64,000 bases of DNA from Sulfurospirillum sp. UBA4058 (lineage in GTDB: Bacteria > Campylobacterota > Campylobacteria > Campylobacterales > Sulfurospirillaceae): contig DFZK01000012.1 in NCBI GenBank assembly GCA_002382085.1, forward strand, positions 62,001 to 126,000, given 5' to 3'. The position numbers and the translations under genes are program-made. Shown here piece after piece: positions 52,266-61,013 of this stretch. The notes beneath the pieces are model-generated. The model saw nothing but the letters and a program-made list of their open reading frames with translations. It was not told where the DNA came from and made no database searches. Position 1 is the first letter of the stretch. Each line of letters opens with the position of its first letter.

Positions 52266-54152
52266 TTAGTTGTGTCGTACGAAGTTTTCGAGCATCTCGG
52301 CACTCATAGGTTTGGCATATAAAAAGCCTTGCATGCTGTCACATCCGTTTTGCATTAAAAAGAGTTTTTGCTCTTCCGTCTCCACGCCCTCCGCCATCAC
52401 TTCAAGCTCTAAGGTTTTTCCAAGGGCAATGATCGCTTTGGAGATCGCTTGGTCGTCCGTATCTCGCGGTAAATCTTGGACAAACGAACGGTCGATTTTG
52501 AGCTTATGCAACGGCAGTTGTTTAAGGTAGCTGAGTGACGAATACCCCGTACCGAAATCATCGATTGAGATTTTATACCCCAAATTTTCCAGTTTTTGCA
52601 ATGTTTGAGAGACATGCTTGGGGTTATTCATAAAACTGCTCTCGGTGATTTCAAGCTCAATACACTTAGCCTCAATCGTACTTTCGTGACGAATCGCTTC
52701 AAGACGTTCACTAAAATCCTCTTCTTCAATCTGAATACTTGAAATATTAATCGCCACTTTACGATAAGCAAAATTGTGCGCTTGCCACACCTGCATTTGC
52801 TTCAACGTTTTTTTAATAATCAACAAGCCAAGAGGAATAATCAGCCTCGTCTCTTCCGCTCTAGCAATAAAATAAGACGGTAATAAAAACCCTTGGACGG
52901 GATGTTGCCAACGCACGAGTGCTTCAATGCCGATCATCTCGCCGCTTGTAAAATGCACTTGCGGTTGATAGTAGATGACAAATTCGTCACCGTCGATCGC
53001 ACGTTTCAAATCGGTATCGAATTTGGACGTATGGAGCAGTTGCTCCGTCATCGAAGCGGCGTAAAAAAGGTAATGCGCATGTGCATTTTTTTTAGCTTCG
53101 TACATGGCGGTATCGGCATTTTTAAACAATGCCTCAAAACTTTTGCCGTGTTCGGGAGAACAGGCTATTCCGATGCTGGCACTCAGTTTAAAACGTTCTT
53201 TACCGACGGCTATAGGCTCCTCTAAACCTTCAAGCAAGTTTTGGCATAAAACTTCTACATGTAAAGGTTCGGCACTTAAGATAACGAACTCGTCGCCGCC
53301 CACGCGCGCGATAAAATCGCACGGTTGCAGTAGCGATTTCAAGCGTTCCGCCACGATCTGAATCACTTTATCGCCCGTAGTATGCCCGTGCATATCGTTA
53401 ATGGTTTTAAAGCGATCCAAGTCCAAAAAAAGAAAACATACCCTAGACTCCGCGCTCAAACGTTTTTCAAGCTCTTGTTTCAAGTAGAAACGATTGGGAA
53501 GCTTGGTCAAAGGATCGTTCAACGCTAAAAAAAGCATCTCTTTTTGCGCATTTTTACGATCACTAACGTCACGGTGCGTTCCCGCAAGCCGCAAAGGTGC
53601 ACCCGTTTTTTCGTCGCGCTCCACCACGGCTCCTGAACCTTCGATCCAAACCCAATGTCCGTCGCGATGAAGCATACGAAACTCGATGACGTAAGGTCGG
53701 CGATGCTCTATCGTATACGCGATGGCTTTTTCTGCGACGAGTCGATCTTCAGGATGAATGCGCTCCGACCAATCTTCGATATTGGCATCGATATCTTCAC
53801 GCTTTAAGCCCAAAAAAGAGAGCCACGTATCGTTCACGACGTGTTTTTGATGCACGTAATCCCAATCCCAATAACCAAGATTGGCACCTTGAATGACATA
53901 CTCTAAACGCTGCTCATGTTCGTTCAGTTTTTTTTGAATTTGTTCGATCTGAAAAATTTTTGCTTTAATTAACGCATAAAGAAACAACGACGTAATCGCG
54001 ATAAAAAAGAAACCTTTGTAGGTAGAGAGCGTGGCAAAGAGCGTTACGTTATCGACGAAATATTCAACGGCATGATCGGAAAAATAGATCCACAAGGTCG
54101 CGAATACCGCATACATCAAAACAATAGGAAACGGACTGATGTAAAGACGCAT
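52266..54152 (-). CDS. PAS-GGDEF-EAL membrane protein (c-di-GMP turnover)
   Basis: A 628-residue protein. Two membrane helices (about 8-24 and 46-65) are followed by a PAS domain (about 83-200, ANLGYWDWDYVHQ), a GGDEF domain with intact RVGGDEF near 283-289, and an EAL domain with IGIEALVRWQHP near 408 and later FGTGYSSLSYL. Both catalytic motifs are intact, so it may make or degrade c-di-GMP according to its signal. The ATG at 54152 follows AAAAGGAG; a GTG six codons earlier overlaps that site. A TATAAT box lies 38 bases upstream. Confidence 0.93.
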   Translation of the reverse strand: MRLYISPFPIVLMYAVFATLWIYFSDHAVEYFVDNVTLFATLSTYKGFFFIAITSLFLYALIKAKIFQIEQIQKKLNEHEQRLEYVIQGANLGYWDWDYVHQKHVVNDTWLSFLGLKREDIDANIEDWSERIHPEDRLVAEKAIAYTIEHRRPYVIEFRMLHRDGHWVWIEGSGAVVERDEKTGAPLRLAGTHRDVSDRKNAQKEMLFLALNDPLTKLPNRFYLKQELEKRLSAESRVCFLFLDLDRFKTINDMHGHTTGDKVIQIVAERLKSLLQPCDFIARVGGDEFVILSAEPLHVEVLCQNLLEGLEEPIAVGKERFKLSASIGIACSPEHGKSFEALFKNADTAMYEAKKNAHAHYLFYAASMTEQLLHTSKFDTDLKRAIDGDEFVIYYQPQVHFTSGEMIGIEALVRWQHPVQGFLLPSYFIARAEETRLIIPLGLLIIKKTLKQMQVWQAHNFAYRKVAINISSIQIEEEDFSERLEAIRHESTIEAKCIELEITESSFMNNPKHVSQTLQKLENLGYKISIDDFGTGYSSLSYLKQLPLHKLKIDRSFVQDLPRDTDDQAISKAIIALGKTLELEVMAEGVETEEQKLFLMQNGCDSMQGFLYAKPMSAEMLENFVRHN

Positions 54153-54189
54153 CGGCAAACTCCTTTTCACGAAACTTCCGTTGGATTCT

Positions 54190-54195
54190 ATTATA
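54190..54195 (-). promoter_or_regulatory. -10 element TATAAT for the GGDEF/EAL gene
   Basis: TATAAT on the minus strand in the 129-base divergent gap with tatB. Confidence 0.5.
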
Positions 54196-54281
54196 CCTTA
54201 TGCAAAAAGACATTTATAGAATTTTGATGAAAATTCAGATAAAATCCAATCCTCTATTTTAGATTGAAGGCGGTCGTTTGT

Positions 54282-54698
54282 ATGTTTGGACTCGATTTTG
54301 GAGAAATTATCGTCATAGCCCTTGTTGCTGTTATCTTCCTCGGACCGGAAAAACTCCCCGAAGCCATGGTGAAAGTAGCCAAATTTTTTAAATCCGTCAA
54401 AAACAGCGTCAACGACGTCAAAAGCACTTTTGAACAAGAGATGAAGATTCAAGAGCTCAAAGACGAAGCACTCACGTACAAAAAAAAGCTAGACGAAATG
54501 GCAACCAGTGCTCGCAAAACAATTACGTTTGACGAACTCGAAGAGATTAAAAAAAGTACGCAAAACGTTAGCGATTCTTTCAAAGAATTAGAAAACAGCG
54601 TGAAAAACGACATCGTCGCCGAAACGCCTCAAACGGAAACCGCACCTTCACCTGCGCTCACTACCGCCACCCAAACCAACAAAGAGGAAAAAGCCTAA
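54282..54698 (+). CDS. tatB: Twin-arginine translocation protein TatB
   Basis: A 138-residue TatA/B-family protein: a short periplasmic N-terminus, one membrane helix (MFGLDFGEIIVIALVAVIFL), the FLGPEKLPE hinge and an amphipathic helix with a long charged C-terminal tail. Pro in the hinge and the length favour TatB over TatA. It forms the receptor complex with TatC, whose gene overlaps its stop by one base. The Tat-exported MfrA in this window would be a client. The ATG at 54282 is preferred to TTG at 54264. Confidence 0.92.
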   Translation: MFGLDFGEIIVIALVAVIFLGPEKLPEAMVKVAKFFKSVKNSVNDVKSTFEQEMKIQELKDEALTYKKKLDEMATSARKTITFDELEEIKKSTQNVSDSFKELENSVKNDIVAETPQTETAPSPALTTATQTNKEEKA

Positions 54699-55462
54699 TG
54701 TTCGAGGAGTTAAGACCGCATATTGCCGAATTACGCAAACGTCTTACGATTTCTTTAGTGGTCGTTATCGCGATGTTTCTGATCTGTTTTTCATTTTGGC
54801 AACCCATCTTAAGCTGGATGATCGCCCCCTTAAAAGCCGTTCTTCCCGAGGGAAGCAACGTGATCTTTACCGGCGTGCAAGAACCCTTTTTTACCGCAAT
54901 GAAAGTTGCCTTTTTTGCCGGCTTTATCGGCGCGCTCCCGATTATTTTTTGGCAGTTTTGGCTTTTTGTCGCACCCGGACTTTACGATAACGAAAAACGT
55001 TTGGTCATTCCTTTCGTCACCGCGGCGACGGGTATGTTTTTAATGGGAGCGGCTTTTTGTTACTATGTCGTCGTACCCTTGGCATTCGCGTTTTTGGTTG
55101 CCTTCGGTAGCACCCTTTTTACCGCCCTTCCCAGCATCGGCGAATACGTCGGCTTTTTTAGCAAAATCCTTTTTGGATTCGGACTCTCGTTTGAAATGCC
55201 CGTCGTGATCTTCTTTTTTGCCAAATTAGGTTTGGTGACCGACCAAACGCTCAAAGAGTTTTTCCGATACGCAATCGTCATCATTTTTACGATAGCGGCG
55301 ATTTTAACGCCGCCTGATGTTTTATCGCAACTTCTCATGGCGGCACCGCTCACGCTTTTATACGGTATTTCCATTTGGATCGCCAAAATCGTCAATCCTT
55401 ATGTGCCGCCTGAAGAGGACGAAACACAAACCGATGACGATGATGAAACACAAAAGGATTAA
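54698..55462 (+). CDS. tatC: Sec-independent protein translocase TatC
   Basis: A 254-residue polytopic membrane protein with six helices. The N-terminal PHIAELRKRL, the GALPIIFWQFWLFVAPGLYDNEKR motif with the conserved Phe/Glu, and the C-terminal ILTPPDVLSQLLMAAPLTLLY segment are TatC signatures. It binds twin-arginine signal peptides. The extreme C-terminus is very acidic (DDDDETQKD). The stop is followed, in the same frame and after three bases, by the apparent AUC start of queA. Confidence 0.95.
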   Translation: MFEELRPHIAELRKRLTISLVVVIAMFLICFSFWQPILSWMIAPLKAVLPEGSNVIFTGVQEPFFTAMKVAFFAGFIGALPIIFWQFWLFVAPGLYDNEKRLVIPFVTAATGMFLMGAAFCYYVVVPLAFAFLVAFGSTLFTALPSIGEYVGFFSKILFGFGLSFEMPVVIFFFAKLGLVTDQTLKEFFRYAIVIIFTIAAILTPPDVLSQLLMAAPLTLLYGISIWIAKIVNPYVPPEEDETQTDDDDETQKD

Positions 55463-55465
55463 TCC

Positions 55466-56485
55466 ATCGATCCGCTCTTAAAATCGACGTACGACTACGC
55501 ACTGCCCGAAGAACTGATCGCTACGCATCCCGTTGAACCGCGCGATGCCGCAAGATTGTTGGTCTTCGAGCGCGCTAGTCAAACGATCACACATACAACG
55601 TTTGATCGTTTATTTGAATTCCTTCCCAGCGACACCGCGGTCGTTTTGAACGATACGAAAGTTATCAAAGCACGCGTTTTCGGGAAAAAAGAGAGCGGCG
55701 GTGCCGTCGAAATCCTTTTAAACGCACCGCTACAAGACAACCTTTATAGCGTCTATATTAAAGGGCGCGTCAAGGTCGGAAGTTTGCTTTTTTTCGACGA
55801 GAACCTACACGCGGAAGTGGTTGAACTCAAAGAAGAAGGTCTACGCGTCGTTGCCTTTTTTCATGAAGAAAAAGCCGTCGATACGCAGGAGCTTTTCGCG
55901 ATTTTAGAGCGTATCGGACATATTCCTTTACCTCCGTACATCAAACGAAGCGACACGCACGAGGACCGCATCGATTATCAAAGCGTTTTTGCCAAAGAAA
56001 AAGGTGCCGTTGCCGCGCCGACCGCGTCGTTGCATTTTTCCGACACGATGTTCGAGACACTCAAACAACGCTATCAAACACACTTTTTGACTTTACATGT
56101 AGGTGCGGGAACGTTTAAACCCGTCGAAGCGGAGCACATCCAAGACCATGTCATGCATTCTGAAACGTACGTTATTCCGGAAGCGACATGTCGCCTGATC
56201 GATTCGCCGAAACCGCTTTTAGCCGTCGGTACGACCGTGACGCGAACGATCGAATATTATGCAAGAACGCATCATCGACAAGGCGCATGCAATCTCTTTT
56301 TGCATCCTAAAAACCCGCCGATGCGGGTCAATTATCTTTTAACCAATTTTCACCTACCCCAATCCACGCTTATCATGTTGGTCGCTTCGTTTATCGGTAT
56401 CGAAGAGACGCTCAAACTCTACGACGTTGCCGTTGCTGAAAAATACCGCTTTTTCTCTTACGGTGATGCGATGTTAATTCTCTAG
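55466..56485 (+). CDS. queA: S-adenosylmethionine:tRNA ribosyltransferase-isomerase QueA, non-canonical AUC start
   Basis: A 339-residue QueA, which transfers and isomerises the ribosyl part of SAM to make epoxyqueuosine in tRNA. Signatures are DYALPEELIATHPVEPRDAARLLV, VVLNDTKVIKAR, GAVAAPTASLHFS, LHVGAGTFKPVEAEHI and NYLLTNFHLPQSTL. The conserved N-terminus lies upstream of the first ATG, GTG or TTG in frame. The frame opens after the tatC stop and the only codon with a good ribosome site (AAGGA, seven bases upstream) is ATC at 55466 (ATC-GAT-CCG). A start at TTG 55556 would lose 30 conserved residues. A genuine AUC start, a sequencing error or a lesion are possible. Confidence 0.85.
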   Translation: MDPLLKSTYDYALPEELIATHPVEPRDAARLLVFERASQTITHTTFDRLFEFLPSDTAVVLNDTKVIKARVFGKKESGGAVEILLNAPLQDNLYSVYIKGRVKVGSLLFFDENLHAEVVELKEEGLRVVAFFHEEKAVDTQELFAILERIGHIPLPPYIKRSDTHEDRIDYQSVFAKEKGAVAAPTASLHFSDTMFETLKQRYQTHFLTLHVGAGTFKPVEAEHIQDHVMHSETYVIPEATCRLIDSPKPLLAVGTTVTRTIEYYARTHHRQGACNLFLHPKNPPMRVNYLLTNFHLPQSTLIMLVASFIGIEETLKLYDVAVAEKYRFFSYGDAMLIL

Positions 56486-56563
56486 GCTTTTTACTTTAAA
56501 ATAGCGCTTGATATACCCCCGAATTTTTTCACCGGCAATCTTCTTTTTCTTATCGAATTAACA

Positions 56564-56577
56564 TTGATCTAAGTCAA
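56564..56577 (+). promoter_or_regulatory. FNR/CRP-type box TTGATCTAAGTCAA
   Basis: TTGAT-CTAA-GTCAA, one mismatch from the FNR consensus, 129 bases before the start of the 56706 gene in a 220-base AT-rich gap. Confidence 0.45.
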
Positions 56578-56607
56578 TGAATAAAACTAAATATAATATT
56601 AGTATTT

Positions 56608-56631
56608 CGTTATATTTATTTTTATATAAGC
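56608..56631 (+). promoter_or_regulatory. ModE-type box upstream of the 56706 gene
   Basis: CGTTATAT-N8-ATATAAGC, with the same spacing as the E. coli modA operator (CGTTATAT-N8-ACATAACG). It ends 74 bases before the ATG. Confidence 0.55.
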
Positions 56632-56705
56632 ATTATTAAGGTAAAGTTTTTTTAACTAAGTTTTCACGATAGTCATTCTAAAATCTACTTTCAAAGGAAT
56701 CTTTT

Positions 56706-57203
56706 ATGGAATTTATCTACACGCTAACACTCTTCGTACATCTGGGTTGTGCGATGTTATTTATCGGTTGGGGTTTCGCCAAACTCTTTGTCGTTGCTCC
56801 TATTCAACAGGTCATCAGTCGTAGTGCTTATGAAAACGTTCAAACCGCTTTATCTAAAAAGGTTTGGAAGATTTATCCCGCGAATATGATGCTGCTTATC
56901 CTTACGGGAAGTATTCTTTTTACAAAATATATTACGCTTAGCGATGGACTCTTTCCGACAACGTTTCAAACCTTATTGATTTTAAAAGCCTCGCTCGCTT
57001 ACGTTATCGGTATTAAAGTTGCCTATTCAATCTCAAAACGGCTCTTTTGCAAGAGTAACGGCTCACACGCATCTTGTGCATGTTCAAAACCCGTAAATAC
57101 GGATTCACAAGACCCAAATCCCGTTCGAAGTTCTGCTTATTATTACATTTTTACAATCGGCGTTACGGTTGTGATCTTGGCGAAATTAATGTTTCTCGTA
57201 TAA
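56706..57203 (+). CDS. Small integral membrane protein with a Cys/His loop
   Basis: A 165-residue protein with about four membrane helices. A loop between helices three and four has Cys115, His121, Cys124 and Cys126 (CKSNGSHASCAC), which could bind a metal or haem. The first helix contains His12 and Cys15. It does not match a family I can name; a distant likeness to CopD/DUF2269-like proteins is possible. A ModE-type box and an FNR-like site precede it, and the TonB receptor gene follows, so a role in oxyanion or metal uptake is inferred from context only. An AAAGGAATC site sets the start. Confidence 0.7.
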   Translation: MEFIYTLTLFVHLGCAMLFIGWGFAKLFVVAPIQQVISRSAYENVQTALSKKVWKIYPANMMLLILTGSILFTKYITLSDGLFPTTFQTLLILKASLAYVIGIKVAYSISKRLFCKSNGSHASCACSKPVNTDSQDPNPVRSSAYYYIFTIGVTVVILAKLMFLV

Positions 57204-57305
57204 TTGTTTTTCTACTAACCCTTTAAAAATCGCATTCGTTCCAATCGTTATCATGCGCTTTGTTTAAAAATGAACCATTTTACGAACAAAGTTTTGCCTT
57301 TATAT

Positions 57306-57329
57306 CGTTATACTTTTAAATATATAACA
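57306..57329 (+). promoter_or_regulatory. ModE-type box upstream of the TonB receptor
   Basis: CGTTATAC-N8-ATATAACA, preceded by AT as in the ATCG-type ModE consensus, ending 13 bases before the ATG and overlapping the region just before AAAAAGGAG. Binding would block transcription or translation start. Confidence 0.6.
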
Positions 57330-57342
57330 AAAAGGAGTCTTA

Positions 57343-59592
57343 ATGTCGGATGATACTTATGTATCGGGCAATACATATGCAATACCTTCTCCAAAGGAAA
57401 CAATCAAGCAAGTACCGTGTAAACTCTCAGTCTACGCGGCAATCGTCTTGGCAATAAGTTCATGTATGCTAGGAGCGGCTGAATACGTCTTACCAGAAGT
57501 AAACGTCGAAGGAAAACAACCTGTCGATAAAACGACGGATACCGTAATCGGAACCAAAAATGTCACGACATCGTCGGATATTCAGCTGTTCGATAGTGCC
57601 GAATTAATTAACCCATACAAAGCAATTTCACGCGAACCGGGCGTAGATATTCGTTTTAACGACCCTTTCGGTATGGACATTACTCATAAAATTCGCGGTA
57701 AATCGGATCGTAATATCGGGGAAACGTTAGAGGGGCTGCCTTTAAAAGGTATCGGTCCTGGAGGAGGTCTCTCATCGATGATGGACATTGAAAATATCGA
57801 ATCTATTACCGTCGAAAAAGGTGCCGTAAAAGCCGATAGCGGATTTGGTTACGGGAGCGATAACGGTATGGTCGATATGCATATGAAGGCACCTTCCAAC
57901 GAACTTGGCGTTGCCTTAAAACAGTCTTTCGGAAGCAACGACTTTTCCAAAACGTATATGCGTATCGACAGCGGAGAGATTTCCGATGTTGCCAAATTTT
58001 TCGTTTCGGCTTCTACGTCCGATGCCGATAAATGGAAAGGCGAAGGTAAAGGTCTTGATCGTCAAAATTTCGAATTCGGTGCCTCAAGCACTTCGGATCA
58101 AGCCGTTAAATGGGAACTTTACGGTATTTACAACGATCAGCAAAGCCATAACTATAAAGGTTTGACATATGAACAAAGTAAAAATCTCTCTCTTTATAAA
58201 AAAGTAGATTACGATACGACCCATCCTTTATCGGGTTCATACTACGATTATAACCGTCTTGATTATGAAACGTATGCCATCTTCGGTAAAGTCGAAATTC
58301 CTTTAAACAACGACGACTCGTTGAGTTTCCGCCCATATTTTCTAAACGATAAAGGAACGTCATGGTCGTCTAGCACGTCAGGAATTACTCAATGGCTGGT
58401 CGACCACGATACTTACGGTATGATTTTAGAATATGCCCATAAAATCGAAGACGGGAAAATCAAAGTAGGCTATTGGTTCCAAGAAGACGAACCTCCGGGA
58501 CCTCCGACGACACAAAAATTACGCTACCTTGGAACAAACGCATTTAATAAATGGAGTCGGTTGGTAGATCCAGAGGAAAATAGCATTTTTCATGCACCCT
58601 ATATTGCCGTCGAAAAAGCATTCGACAATACCATCGTTGAAGCCGGAGTCAAATACCTATGGTGGAGTACGCCTACTTTAACGGCTTACAATACGGCAGG
58701 TATCGGAGACGTGAGTGCCGATGAAGCATTGTCAAAAGCAACCAATAAACTCTTTACGTTAGACTCTGAAACGTACGGTATTTTTCTACCTAATATCGGA
58801 GCTACGCACTATTTAAACGATCATTCGTACCTCAGAGCCAATTACGGTCGCAATTACAATACTCCGCAATACGGTTTGGGAGGAAGTATCCTCAATATCT
58901 ACAATTCAACGCACAATAAAGCACTCGTACAGCAAATGTGGAGTGATCTACAGCCGGAAGAGTCCGATAATTTCGATGTCGGATACGGCTATGCTACGGG
59001 AGCTTGGAAAATAGATACGACACTCTTTTTCTCTTCCGTCAAAAATGTTGCCGGTAATTTTTATGACCCGGACATCAATCTCGTTTACTCTCAAAACATA
59101 GCAAAAGCTCGTTCTTTCGGAGCGGAACTTGCTTCGAGCTATCATTTGTTAGAAAATTTAGATCTTACGATGGCATTAACGTATAACCAATACGAGTTTA
59201 CCGAAGATGTGCAAACTGCCGCTTCTAAAATTATTCGTTCGAAAGGAAAACAAATTCCGGACGTTCCGCAATGGTTTGGCAATGTCTCCGCCGTATACGA
59301 TCTCTACGGCTATAAATTATCGCCGGTCTTACGTTATTTAGGCAAACGATACGCCGAAATTGAAAATAAATACAGCGTCGATCCTTATTGGCTTTTGGAT
59401 TTTTCGATCAACAAAGAGTATGCGCTCGGCGGAAAAAACAAGCTTGAGCTCTCTCTTTCGGCTATTAATCTGTTGAACAAAGAGTATATTTCGACGATTT
59501 CGACGGAAGATACAAGTGATAGCACGTCCAATGCTACGTATATCGTCGGTGCGCCTCGAAGCGTTTTCTTCTCGATCGGATACAAGTATTAA
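57343..59592 (+). CDS. TonB-dependent outer-membrane receptor
   Basis: A 749-residue TonB-dependent receptor. An unusually long N-terminal extension (about 28 residues) precedes the signal helix (SVYAAIVLAISSCMLGA). The TonB box/plug region starts at YVLPEVNVEG, the plug domain shows SREPGVDIRFNDPFGMDITHKIRG and IENIESITVEKGAVKADSGFGYGS, and a 22-strand barrel ends in FFSIGYKY with the terminal aromatic. No N-terminal signalling domain is present. The ModE-type box upstream suggests a molybdate- or tungstate-related ligand rather than iron. A binding-protein gene starts five bases after the stop. Confidence 0.92.
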   Translation: MSDDTYVSGNTYAIPSPKETIKQVPCKLSVYAAIVLAISSCMLGAAEYVLPEVNVEGKQPVDKTTDTVIGTKNVTTSSDIQLFDSAELINPYKAISREPGVDIRFNDPFGMDITHKIRGKSDRNIGETLEGLPLKGIGPGGGLSSMMDIENIESITVEKGAVKADSGFGYGSDNGMVDMHMKAPSNELGVALKQSFGSNDFSKTYMRIDSGEISDVAKFFVSASTSDADKWKGEGKGLDRQNFEFGASSTSDQAVKWELYGIYNDQQSHNYKGLTYEQSKNLSLYKKVDYDTTHPLSGSYYDYNRLDYETYAIFGKVEIPLNNDDSLSFRPYFLNDKGTSWSSSTSGITQWLVDHDTYGMILEYAHKIEDGKIKVGYWFQEDEPPGPPTTQKLRYLGTNAFNKWSRLVDPEENSIFHAPYIAVEKAFDNTIVEAGVKYLWWSTPTLTAYNTAGIGDVSADEALSKATNKLFTLDSETYGIFLPNIGATHYLNDHSYLRANYGRNYNTPQYGLGGSILNIYNSTHNKALVQQMWSDLQPEESDNFDVGYGYATGAWKIDTTLFFSSVKNVAGNFYDPDINLVYSQNIAKARSFGAELASSYHLLENLDLTMALTYNQYEFTEDVQTAASKIIRSKGKQIPDVPQWFGNVSAVYDLYGYKLSPVLRYLGKRYAEIENKYSVDPYWLLDFSINKEYALGGKNKLELSLSAINLLNKEYISTISTEDTSDSTSNATYIVGAPRSVFFSIGYKY

Positions 59593-59596
59593 AGCA

Positions 59597-60634
59597 ATGA
59601 AAAAACGTTACGTTACCTTACTCTTTTTGCATGTTGCCTCAATCGTCACACTCGGGAGCGAACAAGTTCTCGAGTGCGCTAAACCTCTTAAAGACTACTT
59701 TGGTAAGGAGGTTTGTATTCCCGATACTATTGACAAAATAGTCATTACATGTTACGGCGGAGCCTCGCAGGAAGTAACTCTTTTTAACAACGCGCACCTT
59801 ATCGCCGCACAACCTAGCGTAAGCCACTTTCCTCAATTTTTACGCCTTTTTCCCGCTTTAAGGGAAATTCCAAGTATCGGCTCTTTCAGCGACGTTAATA
59901 TCGAAGAACTGATGAAAATCAATCCATCCATCGTTTTTGTCGGTGCGACATCGTTACGCACGAATGAAAACATTGCCGAAATAGGGTTTAGCGTTTATAC
60001 GCTCGGCATAGGTAGACACGATATCGCATCGCTGCTTGAAGAGCTTTTACATCTTGGCGTGATTTTTCATGAAGAGCAAAAAGCACATAAGATCGTCGAT
60101 TATTGGCAAAAATCGTTATCGATGATTACGCAACGGATTCAAAACGTGGAGCCAAAAGATAAAAAACGTGTTTTATACGGTGTCGGCAGCGGAAAATCGA
60201 ATTTTGAAGCCAAACGTAATTGGAACGACGAATTTATCGAAGCGGCAGGAGGTATTAACGCCGCTTCCGAAGTTTCGATCAAAGGAGAAGCTTCATTAGA
60301 ATCGTTGATCGTATGGAATCCTGACGTAATCATTACAACACGAAGTTCCTCAAATAAAAGCAATGCAGAAACTTTGCGCAAGACTCCCGCCCTTCAACAT
60401 GTTAATGCCGTACGCACGCACCAAGTGTATGAAGGTCCTGTTGGTACGTCATGGTGGGATAGACCTTCTCCGGAGTCAATTTTAGGAATTCTTTGGTTAG
60501 CTAAAATTCTTTATCCTGAAGAAACGGCAGATATTGACCTTAAACAAGAAACATTGTCCTTTTATGAAACATTTTACGCTTATCGGCTATCCGACGAAGA
60601 ATATGCCGATTTTTTTGAAAGACGTAGAGAGTAA
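59597..60634 (+). CDS. Periplasmic binding protein of the Fe-siderophore/BtuF/MolA class
   Basis: A 345-residue class III (Peripla_BP_2) substrate-binding protein with a signal peptide (about 1-20). Typical features are VCIPDTIDKIVITCYGG, NIEELMKINPSIVFVG, AAGGINAASEVSIKGEASLESLIVWNPDVIITT and GTSWWDRPSPESILGILWLA. Family members bind siderophores, haem, cobalamin or, in H. influenzae MolA, molybdate and tungstate. It starts five bases after the TonB receptor; no ABC permease or ATPase follows, so the inner-membrane part is elsewhere. The ATG at 59597 has only a weak ribosome site, consistent with coupling to the receptor. Confidence 0.85.
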   Translation: MKKRYVTLLFLHVASIVTLGSEQVLECAKPLKDYFGKEVCIPDTIDKIVITCYGGASQEVTLFNNAHLIAAQPSVSHFPQFLRLFPALREIPSIGSFSDVNIEELMKINPSIVFVGATSLRTNENIAEIGFSVYTLGIGRHDIASLLEELLHLGVIFHEEQKAHKIVDYWQKSLSMITQRIQNVEPKDKKRVLYGVGSGKSNFEAKRNWNDEFIEAAGGINAASEVSIKGEASLESLIVWNPDVIITTRSSSNKSNAETLRKTPALQHVNAVRTHQVYEGPVGTSWWDRPSPESILGILWLAKILYPEETADIDLKQETLSFYETFYAYRLSDEEYADFFERRRE

Positions 60635-60661
60635 ACACAATTTTATGCGGAACGACTGTTT

Positions 60662-60943
60662 TTACGCCTTCATATCCAACAATGTGCCGATCATCTCGTC
60701 TTCGGTTTGAATCGGTTTAGTATTGGCTTCAAAACCCGCTTCGAGTGTGATTTGATCGGTAAATTCGGTCGTAAGATCGGTACGTGAATCGGTTTTGCTA
60801 CTGCGTGCGACGACGCTGTTAGCTTCTTCGCTTAATGTGGTTTGCGTCGCCTGATAGGATGGCGTATTCACGTTGGCGACGTTGTTTGCACTGTTGTTCA
60901 TCCATGTCGACATCGCATTCATTGCGTTGGTATTGACTTGCAT
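60662..60943 (-). CDS. Short flagellar rod/hook-like protein
   Basis: A 93-residue protein with the N-terminal flagellar axial motif (NNSANNVANVNTPSYQA, compare ANNIANANTPGF of FlgB/FlgC/FlgG) and a helical C-terminus (DEMIGTLLDMKA) like the end of rod proteins. The full rod proteins are 130 or more residues, so it is a shortened relative. It stands alone, without other flagellar genes nearby. It may be an accessory axial protein or a remnant. CGTATGCAAG follows a good ribosome site (AAAAGGAGCGCGT). Confidence 0.7.
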   Translation of the reverse strand: MQVNTNAMNAMSTWMNNSANNVANVNTPSYQATQTTLSEEANSVVARSSKTDSRTDLTTEFTDQITLEAGFEANTKPIQTEDEMIGTLLDMKA

Positions 60944-61013
60944 ACGCGCTCCTTTTGAAGATGGATTAGATGCATTACTATACTCTTTAGGGCTTGAAAA
61001 GAAACTAAAAAAA

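Noticed and set aside
57204..57342. Fur box before the TonB receptor
   Set aside because: No GATAATGATAATCATTATC-like sequence is present; the dyad fits ModE spacing better.
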